Shown piece by piece: positions 34,195 through 45,100 of a stretch of DNA of 64,000 nucleotides. Position 1 is the stretch's first letter, and the number at the start of each line of letters is the position of its first letter. This stretch comes from an uncultured Agathobaculum sp. (lineage in GTDB: Bacteria > Bacillota > Clostridia > Oscillospirales > Butyricicoccaceae). Under the pieces are notes generated by a model that saw nothing but the letters and a program-made list of their open reading frames with translations, made no database searches and had not been told where the DNA came from. The DNA lies in the NCBI RefSeq assembly GCF_944380985.1, contig NZ_CALWJJ010000001.1:235332-299331 (forward strand), read 5' to 3'. The position numbers and the translations under genes were made by a program.

Positions 34195-34799
34195 TGCCCT
34201 CCTCTGACAAGCGCCGCCACACGGCGCATTTTTGTCTCGTCCTTTACGCCATCCGTTTCAATCCCACTCGACAGGTCGAGCGCGTATGCACCTGTGCGCA
34301 TCGCGCGCGGGATATTTTGTTCATTCAGACCCCCCGCGAGAAAATATGGCTTTTCCATCTGCCTAATCAGCGTCCAGTCAAATGTTTTTCCACTCCCACC
34401 ATAGGCGTCCTTTGTCCGGCTGTCAAGCAGCAGATATTCCACTGGATACCCCTTTGCACGCTCTATATCCCGCCATCCTTCCACATGTATGGCGTAGATC
34501 ACCGGTGCCGCAGTTAAGCGGCGCAGACGCTCAATGTACGCCGCATCCTCGCCGCCGTGCAGTTGCACAAGGTCAATCACGCCGCTGTTTGCCAGCGCCG
34601 CGATATGCTCAGGCGCGTCGTTTACAAATACGCCCACCACCTGTATACCCGGCATAAGCTGCGCACGAAGGCAGTCGGCCTTTCTGTCGCTTACCCGGCG
34701 ACGGCTGTCGGCGAACACAAAGCCGATATAGTCCGGCCTTATTGCATTTGCAAAGCAAATGTCCTGCTCACGCATCAGGCCGCAAAATTTGAGCTTCAT
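34191..34799 (-). CDS. trpF: Phosphoribosylanthranilate isomerase
   Basis: Amadori isomerase of the Trp pathway (EC 5.3.1.24), 202-residue TIM barrel. It starts [35 protein letters not shown]; the usual KICG start is present as KFCG, with the catalytic Cys, and the second catalytic residue is the Asp in LLDSRTK. The phosphate-binding loops are [11 protein letters not shown] and LDLSSGIE. Overlaps trpC by 4 bases and trpB by 4 bases. The enzyme is monofunctional, not fused to trpC. Confidence 0.95.
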   Translation of the reverse strand: MKLKFCGLMREQDICFANAIRPDYIGFVFADSRRRVSDRKADCLRAQLMPGIQVVGVFVNDAPEHIAALANSGVIDLVQLHGGEDAAYIERLRRLTAAPVIYAIHVEGWRDIERAKGYPVEYLLLDSRTKDAYGGSGKTFDWTLIRQMEKPYFLAGGLNEQNIPRAMRTGAYALDLSSGIETDGVKDETKMRRVAALVRGGQ

Positions 34800-35578
34800 C
34801 TGACCGCCTCCCGCAAAGCGTACAGCGCCGCCTGCTTGTCGGTCGCGCGCATCAGGTACTCGCCGACAAGGATCGCGTCCGCACCAGTGCGGCGCAACCG
34901 CGCCGCATCCGCAGGGCAGGACACGCCGCTCTCCGCAACAAACAGCGCATTCGTTGGCATGCCTGCGCGCAGACGAGCGGCATTGTCCAAGTCGACCGAA
35001 AAATCTTTCAGGTTCCGGTTGTTCACGCCGATCAGTCGCGCGCCCGCCTTTGCTGCCATCTTCATCTCGGCTTCATCATGCGTCTCAACGAGCGCGGACA
35101 AGCCGAGCGTATCGCAAATGGCAAGATAGGCCTCGAGCGTCTGCCCGTCCAGCAGCGCCGTGATCAGCAGCACCGCATCCGCGCCCATTACCTTAGATTG
35201 GTAAATCTGGTATGCATCGACCGTAAAATCCTTGCGGATCATGGGCAGATCGACACTCAGCCGTATGGCGCGGAAAATGTCATCCGAACCTAGAAACCAT
35301 TTGGGCTCGGTCAGTACTGAGATGCAGTCCGCACCCGCCTCCTCATACTGTCCAGCGGCGCCTATATAGTCAAACTGCGGATCGATTACCCCCTTGGAGG
35401 GGCTTGCCTTTTTGATTTCGCAGATAAACGCGGTCTCCTTGCCCGCAAGCGCCTTTTCAAAGCGAAAATCTCCGCGCGGCAGCGCCTCGGCCTGTGTGCG
35501 GATCTCTTCAAACGGCACGCGCGCCTTAGCTGATGCGACCCGCTCGCGCGCGTGGGCGGCTAATTTGTCCAAAATCAT
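34796..35578 (-). CDS. trpC: Indole-3-glycerol phosphate synthase
   Basis: Ring-closing enzyme of the pathway (EC 4.1.1.48), 260 residues. It shows ILDKLAAHARERVASAKA, FICEIKKASPSKGVI (catalytic Lys and Glu), VLTEPKWFLGS, LPMIRKDFTVDAYQI (catalytic Lys), LIGVNNRNLKDFSVD, and VAESGVSCPADAARLR. It overlaps trpD by 4 bases and trpF by 4 bases, so all middle genes are coupled by ATGA junctions. Confidence 0.96.
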   Translation of the reverse strand: MILDKLAAHARERVASAKARVPFEEIRTQAEALPRGDFRFEKALAGKETAFICEIKKASPSKGVIDPQFDYIGAAGQYEEAGADCISVLTEPKWFLGSDDIFRAIRLSVDLPMIRKDFTVDAYQIYQSKVMGADAVLLITALLDGQTLEAYLAICDTLGLSALVETHDEAEMKMAAKAGARLIGVNNRNLKDFSVDLDNAARLRAGMPTNALFVAESGVSCPADAARLRRTGADAILVGEYLMRATDKQAALYALREAVR

Positions 35579-36591
35579 GCGGACACCTCCTGCGTCGCGC
35601 GGATGAACTGCTCAAGCTTGGCATAGGCCGCGCCGCTGTCGATCAGCTCGGCAGCCTTGCGGATGCCGTCTGCAAGCCGGATGCCGTCAATACCAAGATA
35701 GAGCGCAATGCCCGCATTCAGCAGAATCTCGTCGCGCTTAGCGCCCCGCTCCCTACCCGAGAGCACCTCGCGCGTAATCTGCGCGTTTTCACGCGGCGAG
35801 CCGCCGCGCAGATCGTCCACCACGCAGCGTTTCAAGCCGAAGTCGGCTGGTGCGAACGTATAGGGTGTCAGCTCGCCCATACGGATCTCGCATACCTTGT
35901 TTTCACCCAGCAAGCTGGCCTCATCCATCCCCCCGCCGCAGACCACCATGCCGCGCGTCACACCGAGGTTGCTCAGCACCTGCGCCATCGGCATAACAAG
36001 TTTTTCATCATATACGCCGAGCAGCTGCATGGTCGCACGCGCCGGGTTGGACAGCGGTCCGAGCACGTTGAACAGCGTGCGCTCGCGCATTGCTTTGCGC
36101 ACCGGTGCGACGTTTTTCATCGACTTGTGGTAGCCCTGCGCAAACAGAAAACAGATGCCGGTATCTGCAAGCACCGCTTCGTTTTGTGCAGGCGTAAGAT
36201 CAAGCGCCGCCCCCAACGCCTCAAGCACATCCGCTGCGCCCGATTTGGATGATACCGATCGATTGCCGTGCTTGGCGACCGGCACGCCGCCTGCCGCCGC
36301 GACGAATGAGGCAGTCGTCGAGATATTAAACGAGCCAACCTCGTCGCCACCCGTGCCGACAATATCCATTACCGCGCCACTGGGCTCGATGTGCGCGCCT
36401 TTTTCGCGCATGACCTCGGCGCACGCCGTAATCTCGGTGATAGTCTCGCCTTTCATGCGTAGTGCGGTCAGCAGCGTTGCCATTTCAATGTCGCTTGCCG
36501 TGCCGTCCATCATTTCCTCCATAGTAGCGCGTGCGGTGCCGTAGTCCAGATCTCTACCGTTGATAACCGCGTGAATCGCCTGTTGTATCAT
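35575..36591 (-). CDS. trpD: Anthranilate phosphoribosyltransferase
   Basis: Transfers phosphoribosyl from PRPP to anthranilate (EC 2.4.2.18). The 338 residues contain the PRPP loop IVGTGGDEVGSFNISTTASF, KHGNRSVSSKSGAADVLEALG, FLFAQGYHKSMKNVAPVRK, FNVLGPLSNPA, and DEASLLGENKVCEI. Length is normal; no fusion to trpG. The ATG follows 3 bases after the trpG stop, with AGGAGGTAG just upstream. Confidence 0.96.
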   Translation of the reverse strand: MIQQAIHAVINGRDLDYGTARATMEEMMDGTASDIEMATLLTALRMKGETITEITACAEVMREKGAHIEPSGAVMDIVGTGGDEVGSFNISTTASFVAAAGGVPVAKHGNRSVSSKSGAADVLEALGAALDLTPAQNEAVLADTGICFLFAQGYHKSMKNVAPVRKAMRERTLFNVLGPLSNPARATMQLLGVYDEKLVMPMAQVLSNLGVTRGMVVCGGGMDEASLLGENKVCEIRMGELTPYTFAPADFGLKRCVVDDLRGGSPRENAQITREVLSGRERGAKRDEILLNAGIALYLGIDGIRLADGIRKAAELIDSGAAYAKLEQFIRATQEVSA

Positions 36592-36594
36592 AAG

Positions 36595-37182
36595 TCAATC
36601 TACCTCCTGACAGTGGTGGATGGATAAAAAATTTTGCATAATTAAGTTGCCCTGCGGTGTCAATATGGACTCCGGGTGGAATTGCACGCCGTACACTGGG
36701 TATTGCCGGTGCCGCACTGCCATGATTTCGCCTTCCTCATCGCGTGCGGTGACGATAAGGCAATCCGGCAAGCTGTCGGGCGAGACTGCCAGCGAGTGGT
36801 ATCGCGCAACAAGCATGCTGCGCGGCAAGCCGCTAAACAGCGGTTCGGCCGGATCGATTTTGGCCACACTTTGCTTTCCATGCATCAGCCGTTTGGCGTG
36901 CACGATGCTTCCGCCGAACGCTTCGCAGACCGCCTGGTGACCAAGGCATACACCGAGGATCGGGATGCTGCTGCCCAGCCTGCGGATTACCTCCTCACAG
37001 ATGCCTGCGCCCTTGGGGCGGCCCGGTCCGGGCGAAAGCAGGATGTGCGATGGGCTAAGCGCCTCTACTTCCGAGATTGTAAGTGCATCGTTGCGCGCGA
37101 CCCGGACATCCGGCTTGATTGCCGCCGCCTGCTGGTACAAATTGTATGAAAACGAATCGTAGTTATCAATCAGAAGAACCAT
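36595..37182 (-). CDS. trpG: Anthranilate synthase glutamine amidotransferase subunit
   Basis: Provides ammonia from glutamine to TrpE (part of EC 4.1.3.27). The 195-residue class-I amidotransferase contains LLIDNYDSFSYNLYQ, ILLSPGPGRP, the nucleophile Cys79 in GVCLGHQA and the His/Glu pair in VQFHPESILT. It shares one base with the trpE stop (TGATG). In some Firmicutes the same subunit also serves PabB in folate synthesis; no pabB is seen here. Confidence 0.95.
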   Translation of the reverse strand: MVLLIDNYDSFSYNLYQQAAAIKPDVRVARNDALTISEVEALSPSHILLSPGPGRPKGAGICEEVIRRLGSSIPILGVCLGHQAVCEAFGGSIVHAKRLMHGKQSVAKIDPAEPLFSGLPRSMLVARYHSLAVSPDSLPDCLIVTARDEEGEIMAVRHRQYPVYGVQFHPESILTPQGNLIMQNFLSIHHCQEVD

Positions 37183-38639
37183 CAGCCGGCCACCTCCCCC
37201 GCCCGCTCGATTGCGTTTATCACAGCGCGCGCCTTATTTGCACTTTCCTGATACTCTTTTTCAGGCACAGAGTCCGCCACAATGCCGCCGCCTGCTTGCA
37301 CGGTGACCACACCATTTTGATTAGTCGCCATACGGATGGCGATGCAGGTATCCATGTTGCCCGCAAAGTCCAGATAGCCGAGTGCGCCACCATACACGCC
37401 GCGCGGCTCATGTTCCAATGCCTCTATGATCTCACACGCGCGCACCTTGGGCGCACCGGACAACGTGCCCGCAGGAAGCACCGCCTGAAGCGCGTCAAGC
37501 GCATCGCGACCGTATGCAAGGTCGCCCTCTACCTGTGAGCAAATGTGCATAATGCGCGAATAGCGATGGATCATCATATACTCGGTCACCTCCACCGAGC
37601 CGATCCGGGATACCCGCCCCAGATCATTGCGTCCGAGGTCGACCAGCATGTTGTGCTCGGAAAGCTCCTTCTCGTCTGCAAGCAGCTCGGTCTCGAGCGC
37701 TTTATCCGCAGCCGGGGTCGCGCCACGCGGTCGAGATCCTGCGACTGGAAAGGTCGTCAGCCTGCCGTTCTGCAGACGAACAAGCGTTTCCGGCGAGGCG
37801 CACATAATTTCCTGGCCGTCGACAGACAGAAACACCATATAGGGTGACGGATTGGTGGTGCGCAGCACGCGATAGGCCGGCAGCAGACTGCCCGCATACG
37901 GGCTTGTAAACCGGCGTGACTGCACGGCTTGAAAAATATCACCATCAAAAATGTGCTGTCGCGTTTTATTTACGATGTCAGCATACTCCTGTTCGGTCAT
38001 ATTGCAGATAAACTGCGGCGTATCTGCCACCTGTGATGGAGGAAGCAAGCTCTGGTCGGCGATCAGCACGGCCATGCGCTCTATCGCTGCACATGCGCTG
38101 CCATAGCCTTCCTCCAAATCATCCGTGCGCATATTGGCAATCAACACAATTTTTTGACGGAGATGATCAAAGGCAATCACCTTATCAAATAGCATGAGGT
38201 CAAAATCATTCCAGTCACCACGCCGGATATGCAGATGCGGCTCGGCGTATGCCAGCATCGCATAGGAAAAATAACCAACAAACCCTCCTGTAAAAGGAGG
38301 CAGACCATCAATTCGCGGCGCGCGGTATCTGGCGAGCACCTCGCGCAGCACATCAAACGGTCGATCTGTCCGTACTGTGCGGTTTTCTGCACCCTCGAGC
38401 GTGACCGTGCCATTTATGCAGGTCGCTCGTAGCGCCGGCTCGTATCCCAGAAAAGAATACCGTGCCCACTTTTCGCCGCCCTCTACGCTTTCAAGCAGAA
38501 AAAAGCGGTTCGACTTACTTTGCAGCCGCCGCAGCAGTGCGATTGGTGTAGTCATGTCCGCGTAAACCTCGCGACAGACCGGAATTGCCTCGTACTCCTT
38601 TGCCAGTGACACGATCTGGTCATAACTTGGAATTGTCAT
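37182..38639 (-). CDS. trpE: Anthranilate synthase component I
   Basis: Makes anthranilate from chorismate with ammonia from TrpG (EC 4.1.3.27). The 485 residues carry the N-terminal regulatory domain with the LLES element (FFLLESVEGGEKWARYSF, the Trp feedback site). The chorismate-binding domain follows: FICNMTEQEYADIVNKTRQHI, IFQAVQSRRF, AGSRPRG, LLADEKELSEHNMLVDLGRNDLGRV, LPAGTLSGAPKVRA and QAGGGIVADSVPEKEY. The start is the ATG 9 bases after GGAGGG. The frame is open upstream through the leader terminator, but that part is not coding. The LLES motif implies feedback inhibition in addition to T-box control. Confidence 0.95.
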   Translation of the reverse strand: MTIPSYDQIVSLAKEYEAIPVCREVYADMTTPIALLRRLQSKSNRFFLLESVEGGEKWARYSFLGYEPALRATCINGTVTLEGAENRTVRTDRPFDVLREVLARYRAPRIDGLPPFTGGFVGYFSYAMLAYAEPHLHIRRGDWNDFDLMLFDKVIAFDHLRQKIVLIANMRTDDLEEGYGSACAAIERMAVLIADQSLLPPSQVADTPQFICNMTEQEYADIVNKTRQHIFDGDIFQAVQSRRFTSPYAGSLLPAYRVLRTTNPSPYMVFLSVDGQEIMCASPETLVRLQNGRLTTFPVAGSRPRGATPAADKALETELLADEKELSEHNMLVDLGRNDLGRVSRIGSVEVTEYMMIHRYSRIMHICSQVEGDLAYGRDALDALQAVLPAGTLSGAPKVRACEIIEALEHEPRGVYGGALGYLDFAGNMDTCIAIRMATNQNGVVTVQAGGGIVADSVPEKEYQESANKARAVINAIERAGEVAG

Positions 38640-38978
38640 ATTTGCCGCCCTCCATTTTCTCTGTTCGTGCATCGAGGCAATAAAAAAAGCCTTTGCCCTC
38701 ACGATGCCGTTGTGCATCATGGGACAAAAGCCGAAACTTCTGCGGTGCCACCCAAATTGGCGCAAAATACGCCCACTCAGCAGCGCGCCAACACGCGCCC
38801 TCCCCTGATAACGGCGGGATACCCGTCAGCCATACTCTCCGGCATGCCGGATTTGAGACTGCCCTCACAAGTCCATTCGAAAACGTCCTCCGCTGCCACC
38901 CTCACACCAACGGGCGGCTCTCTGAGAGCGCGGTGTCGCTCCTACTTACTCTTGCTCTACGGTTTTTCTTTGTTATGT
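38640..38978 (-). ncRNA. Trp-specific T-box leader of the trp operon
   Basis: The leader between promoter and trpE carries T-box features on the minus strand. Stem I has GAGCAAGAGTAAGTAGGAGCG and the AGAGAG element. The specifier loop GAATGGACTTG carries the Trp codon TGG (38875-38873). The T-box sequence TGGCACCGCA (38750-38741) is complementary to an NCCA tRNA end. It is followed by the alternative terminator. Uncharged tRNA-Trp would pair with specifier and T-box, stabilise the antiterminator and allow transcription of trpEGDCFBA. This gives direct sensing of tryptophan supply. Confidence 0.93.
38680..38733 (-). terminator. Regulated terminator of the trp T-box
   Basis: On the minus strand GCTTTTGTCCCATGATGC pairs with GCATCGTGAGGGCAAAGGC (one bulge), followed by TTTTTTTATT. 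The 5' side lies directly after the T-box sequence, so antiterminator and terminator are mutually exclusive. Confidence 0.85.
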
Positions 38979-38983
38979 CACAC

Positions 38984-39012
38984 AGTATATAACGGTTGCA
39001 ATGATTTGTCAA
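38984..39012 (-). promoter_or_regulatory. Promoter of the trp operon
   Basis: TTGACA (39012-39007), a 17-base spacer and TATACT (38989-38984) on the minus strand. The start point would be near 38977, just before T-box stem I. Confidence 0.88.
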
Positions 39013-39090
39013 GTTGTTTCTTCCGCTTTTTTCCCGCACATCGAAACAAGACTCTACTCGACTTAATTCCGATTGCCGCATTAAGTTATT

Positions 39091-39132
39091 AAAAAGAGAG
39101 AGGGTCATCTTTTCAGATGACCCTCTCTTTTT
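39091..39132. terminator. Terminator after the first giant SLH gene
   Basis: The arms GAGAGGGTCATC (39098-39109) and GATGACCCTCTC (39116-39127) with a 6-base loop have A-rich and T-rich ends, so it can act in both directions. It lies about 65 bases after the stop of the SLH protein (39197) and insulates it from the trp promoter. Confidence 0.88.
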
Positions 39133-39196
39133 GTGCTTGGCTGTAACGCTGCTGCGTTTTTTATTTTCTCTAACCGCAGCTTCGCCTCCAGTCAAC

Positions 39197-42100
39197 TTAC
39201 TGCCAGGTCTCCTCCGCAGTGTTGGATTCCCTGGTGTACTCGTGGTTGGTTGTAGCCTCCACAATCTCGTAGAAGGCCCAGTGGCTGCTGCTTACATCCG
39301 GGAACCTTGTGCCTGCTCCGCCGTCAACCGCGCTGCGGTCCGCAATACGGCCCAGCATACAGTTGACAATCTTCGCAGCTTCCGAACGCAGGATCGACTG
39401 CGCCGGACGATAGGTGTTATCCGAGTAGCCATTAATCCAGCCGTAGTTTGCAGCAGTCAGCACAGCCTCATAGTACCATGCATCCGTAGACACGTCGGTA
39501 AACAACAGGCTGCCCGTGTTATTAGCCTCTGCAAAGCGTGTTGCGATTGCAGCAAACTCTGCGCGAGTAATTGCATTGTTCGGGCGGAATGTGCCATCTT
39601 CATAACCGGTGATGATGCCCTTGGCTGCCAGCGTTGCAACCGCCTCATAGTACCATGCGTTTGTAGCAACGTCGCTAAACTGACCCATCTGGTCAACACT
39701 TGTATCGAGCAGCAGGCGATAGAAGATCGTCGCTACCTCTGCACGAGTGATGTTGCTAGCCGGGCGGAATGTACCCGCAGAGTCACCTACCATGTAAGCC
39801 ATGTGGTCTTCCGTATTCAGTACGCCCGATACGCCGGTATCATCCGGATCTGCGATGCCCGGCAGAGAAGCCGTGCCATCGAATTCAACGTTAACGGTTA
39901 CGCCAGATGCCGGCATAGTAAAGGTGTACTCCCCATTACCATTATCAGTTACGGTCACATTATTGCCGTTTTGATCGGTTACAGTGATGTTCTCCACCGT
40001 GCCGTTCGTGGTAATAGTTACAGTCTCACCAGCAGCAGCCTGATTCTTATCCGCAGTGGCCGTGCCATTGCCGGAAGGCCGAACGTTAACCGGATACTGG
40101 TCTGTCGGAGACGTGGTTCCGCCGCCGCCGGTTCCGCCGCCGCCGGTGCCACCACCGCCGGTGCCACCACCACCAGTGCCGCCACCACCAGTGCTGCTAA
40201 AGACAACGCTGACAGTTACGCCAGATGCCGGCATAGTGAAGGTGTATACGCCGCCACCATTGTTGGTTACAGCCACCGTAGCACCATTCTGGTCGGTTAC
40301 CGTGATGCTGTTCACTGTACCAGTCGTGGTGATGGTTACAGTCTCACCAGCCTCAGCCTGGCTCTTATCCGCAATGGCTGTGCCATTGCCGGAGGACTGC
40401 ACCTTAACATCATACTCATCTGCCGGAGGCGTAACTCCTCCACTCTCGAAAGTGACATTGACGGTTACGTCAGCAGCCGGCATGATAAAGGTATACCTGC
40501 CACCACCAATGTCGTTGACGGTGATATTGCCGCCAGTCTGATCATTAGTTACGGTGGGTTTGCCGATTACTGTGCCAGTTGTGATGATGGTTACAGTCTC
40601 GCCAGCGAGAGCCGACGTATGACTTACAGTGAACTCACCGTCACCAACAGGCGGATTAGCATGGATGTTGTAACTTCCCGGCGGAAGGGCCTTCCATTGC
40701 GCAGTAAAGGTCACATCAGAGGTAATGATAAATGTATCGCCAGGATGACGTATACTTCCATCACTGCCCAACCAGTAGTCAAACGTCTCGCCAGATGGAG
40801 CAGTAAACAAAGACCCCTGCACAGTTACCTGTGATCCGCTAGCATAGTCAAAATCTCTCTCCGATCCAGTGCCGTTGTTATAGGTTACTGTGAACTGTGT
40901 AGCCGTATACTGTGCAACCAGCTTCACGTCACTGCTCGACGTGTAGGTTTCACCCGGATAGTATCTATCCGTGCCGTCGATCCAGTACGCAAAGTACAAG
41001 CCGTCCTTCGTCGGTACCTGTGCGGGCACCGTAAAGCTATCTCCTGCCTCGTACCACTCCGTAGCATAATCGATGTTCTCCGGAGCAACGCCGCCATTCA
41101 AATCATATGACACGCTATACTTGTTCTGTACGATATCTGCCACATGGTCGCCATCGGAGTCCTCACCCCAAATCGCATATACGGTGATATCGTCGAGCAA
41201 GAACGTTACCTGAGTGACAATGATATCGCCCAGATTTACAGTAGCGCCGCCGCCTACCGGCGTCAAATTCATAGGATCATCTCGGCCGGTAAGCACAGGC
41301 ATTTGCTCCATACTCCAGCCCATAAACACATGATAATTGGTATCATCTGCTTGGTAGTAAATGCCCGCAGCAGCTGTGTTCAGCTGCACGGTGTCATCCA
41401 TAAAGTGGTAACTCGGAGCAGGTGGGTTCTTACCGCCATTGGCGTCGTAAGTGAGCAAGAGCGGTTGCTGCAGGATATCCGCAACGTTGTCGGAACCGGG
41501 AGTCAATTCGCCGGTATCCTCATCTAGAGTATAGTTGTCTTCGCCCCAAACAGCGTATACCGTGACATTGCTGTCTTCAAAGGTGACCTCCGTGCACTTG
41601 GCCGGCAGATCCTCCCAGTTGTCATTTTCCTTCCATACATAACCCATGTTGCTCGTGGGGCTATTGCTGCCATCCTCAAGCTTACCATCATCCAGCGTCC
41701 ACCACATGAATGCATAGTTGCCGTCTGTCGGTGTGTTATCATAGTCCAACTGGACGGTTTCACGCCACTGGTGTCTGGTAATGTTAAAGCGCGGATCGCC
41801 ATTGCCGCCACCATGGGTGGGAGTCGATGTTCTGTTGGTATTGGACATATATGTCAGCGTATACTCTCTATCCAGAACATCAGGCTGACCGTTACCGTCT
41901 TCATCCGTACCCCATACAGCATAAACGGTAAGGCCGGATGCAGGCATTGTAACTGTGCTTATAATGGGTATTCGCGTAAACGCTTCCTTGTCAGCAAGAG
42001 AATCCGTATAGTGATCCTGCAGATTGCCGCCATTAGCAGCATTCGGCTCAGTCGTCCAGCCGATAAATACATAGCCGTTTCTGGAAATACTCACACCGTT

Positions 42101-45100
42101 GACACCGGTCTGCAGTGTTACGTGCTCTCCCGGGAAACGAGCTTCCTGTCTCGGAACATTCAGTACGCCTGCGCCATTGCCTTCATAAACCAAATTATAG
42201 CCGCTCTCGAACATATCCGCCTGGCCATTCGCATTCGCGTCTACACCCCAGATCGGATATACAGTCCATGAGCTTGCAACATAAGCGCCGTCAGCACTGG
42301 AAGCCGTATTGTTTGCCCAGTCAACTGCTGCCTGGGTTACGGACTCCAGCAGGCCCTCACCCTGATACTGCGACCAGTCGGTAATTTCGGTACTCCACCT
42401 AGTGTCGTCGCCGTCTAAGACACCATTGCCCTTCAAAGTGTAGAAGGTGCCGCGCGCACTTTCCGGACTACTACCGCTTCCAGCTTCTGAAATATATGGG
42501 CCGCTTGAATTACCATACAGGTTGCTTTCGCTATAGTTCGTGCCATGCTTGATATCATAAATCAAATCAAGATGTCTCTTAAAGTCATCTAGGCTGTTAG
42601 GATCATTGCCAAAAACGCTGCGCTCCCAGAACAGCGGGCTCCAGCCAAGGAACACATAGTGCTCACTGCCGCTTGTTGCCACCGTGCTTGGCGTTTTGCT
42701 TGTATCCATCGGCACAGTTACGCCTTCAGCATAGCCCGCACCACCATTTTCGTCAACAACAGTCAGCTCTTCAACTTCGGTGTTAACATCTGTAACGGTG
42801 ATGACTCTGTCTCCGTTGGGCAGACTGTTTTGATCAAGCTGTGCACCAACCTGCTGCAGCTGCTTCATGCCAGAGCTGTAATACAGGTTAAATGGCGCGC
42901 GGTTGATATCATCGTCATCCCAGTCGGGTATACCATCATTATCGGTATCCGCAACCCAGACTGCATACAGTCGATTGCTGGCCGGCCAGTTAATAATCTG
43001 TCCGTTCCATGTAGCATTGTATAGATCAGGCGTAGTAGTGCTTACACTCGTGCTATAATCGGGTGCATTTGCAAATGCCGTGTTGTACACAGACTCCTCA
43101 GCTGCACCATAAATTCTACCCTTGCTAGAATCTGTCGTCCAGCCCATGAAAATCACGCCGCTAGCCTTCATCAGATCTGCGCCGTACTGCAGTTCCGGTC
43201 TTTCACCGGTTGCCGTTTCACCGCCATAGTACAAGTTGTTATCCACTGGTGTAGTGGTTACCGAACCCGAAGGGTCATCATAGATAAGTCGATCAGCACC
43301 CTCACTAATGTCAGCATTATTGTTGTTATTTCTATCCTCCAGCCAAATCGGATAGAACGTAACATTAGCATTGGGCATTGCGTACGGATTGGAAACCTGT
43401 TGCGCTTCTACATCAGCCTGTGTAATGCCACTCAGATCCGAATAACCGTATGACCGCGAAGCAAAGGACTGATTCGTCGTCCAGCCGCCAAAGATCATTC
43501 TGATGCCGTTATGCATTGCTGTACCAGTCGGTACATATCCAGTAATATTCAACTGGATATTTGGCAGTGCGCTTACTGAGCTCGGCATAGCTGCACCTGT
43601 GTTTAGCAGATCCTCAAACGTGATTTGATATTCCGTCTCCAGGTAATCCGGCACACGGTTATTGTTCGTATCAGTTGCCCATACTGCGTACAAAGTCTGT
43701 ACAGTTGGCGACTGAATGATTGTAGAACTGCCTTCTACCTTACCGCCGGAACCAAAGCTGAGCGAACCGTTGTAAATATACAGATTATCCAAAATTTCTG
43801 AGTAATCGGTAGAATTAACAGTAGTCGGATCGCCATCGGTCCGTGTATAATTATCGATTGTGATCAGGCCATCCGGTCTTGTCAGGCTCCAACCAACAAA
43901 AATATTGTTGGTATTAGTGACAGGATCAGGCTCGCCAGATGCAATGGAGAACCTCGTGCCTGAGATACCCTGATGCACCGTAGTAGGCGCGTTGGAGCCA
44001 CCGTTAGCATTGTATGTCGTCTGTGCATGGCTTTCCAGAATATCTGCAACACCATTTTCATTCTCATCATAGCCCCAGACAGCATATACTGTCTGATCCC
44101 TCGTTGTAAAATCGACATAGTCAACAAAGTCGGGATAGTAGCCCTGATGCGCATCAAAAATACGATTTTCAGGCTCCAAAGACCAGCCTGCAAATACAAC
44201 AGGAGTCGAAACCGCACCTGTACCACCTGCCGGGCTGCAGTCGGTCAGCTTGGTCACATCATCATGATTAAGCAGTTCCTTGTATGGTCTGCCATCTGCA
44301 TACTCCTTGTCACCATAGAGGCCGGTGATATTTGCATCCTCTCCAAGGAGTAGATCACTCGTGATGCGTGTCTCAGGCTGGAGCAGATACACTCTCTGAC
44401 CGGTAGATGTATAACTCGGACTGCCCTGATCTTCTGGGAAGATCAGTGCCACAGTACCGGAAGCCCACTCCTGACTGTCATTAACGTTGTATGTGTCACT
44501 GCCCACGGTAACGCCTGTTGCATTGCCCTCCACCGGATTCAAATCGTAAGAAAGCCGATAGCCTGCAGGAACCCATACAGCAATCTCACCGTCACCATCC
44601 GGACCGCTGGTAACGAAAGTATCATTCGTACCGTAGTCAAAGAAGCTCGAAGTTGGGTTACCAGTTCCTGTCGATGGGAAGCTGTACTGTACACGCGATA
44701 TAGCCTGACCAATTCGTCCTGCTGGGATACCGCTGACCACCTGATAACGACCGGTGGTCGTCTGCATAAGCGGATCCTGCGAGCCTGAAATTGAGGGAAC
44801 AGTACCATTCCACGTGTCAGGATCATTATAAGCGCCACTTGTAGAGCCAGAGGGAAGATTTGCGTTATTCGGCAGTGTCCATACATACTGACCCAGGTTC
44901 GCATTCGGAATCTGCGTGCCAGCGGTTGTATAGACATTACCACCTATGATGATAACATTACCATTATCAATTTTTGATGTGCCTGTTACGGCTGCACCAC
45001 CACCAAGGCCCTGGAGTTGGCTGTTGCCTGCGGTGTTCTCTGCTGTAATTGTACCACCGGTTACATAGATAGTGCCGCAGCCGCCCGCAGTGCCGCTGTT

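Noticed and set aside
39014..40834. A 606-codon open frame on the plus strand opposite the end of the first giant SLH gene, with several other long antisense frames along 40-54 kb
   Set aside because: The composition mirrors the repetitive Gly/Thr/Asn-rich coding strand, there is no ribosome binding site, and the minus-strand frame has signal peptide and domains. They are shadows.
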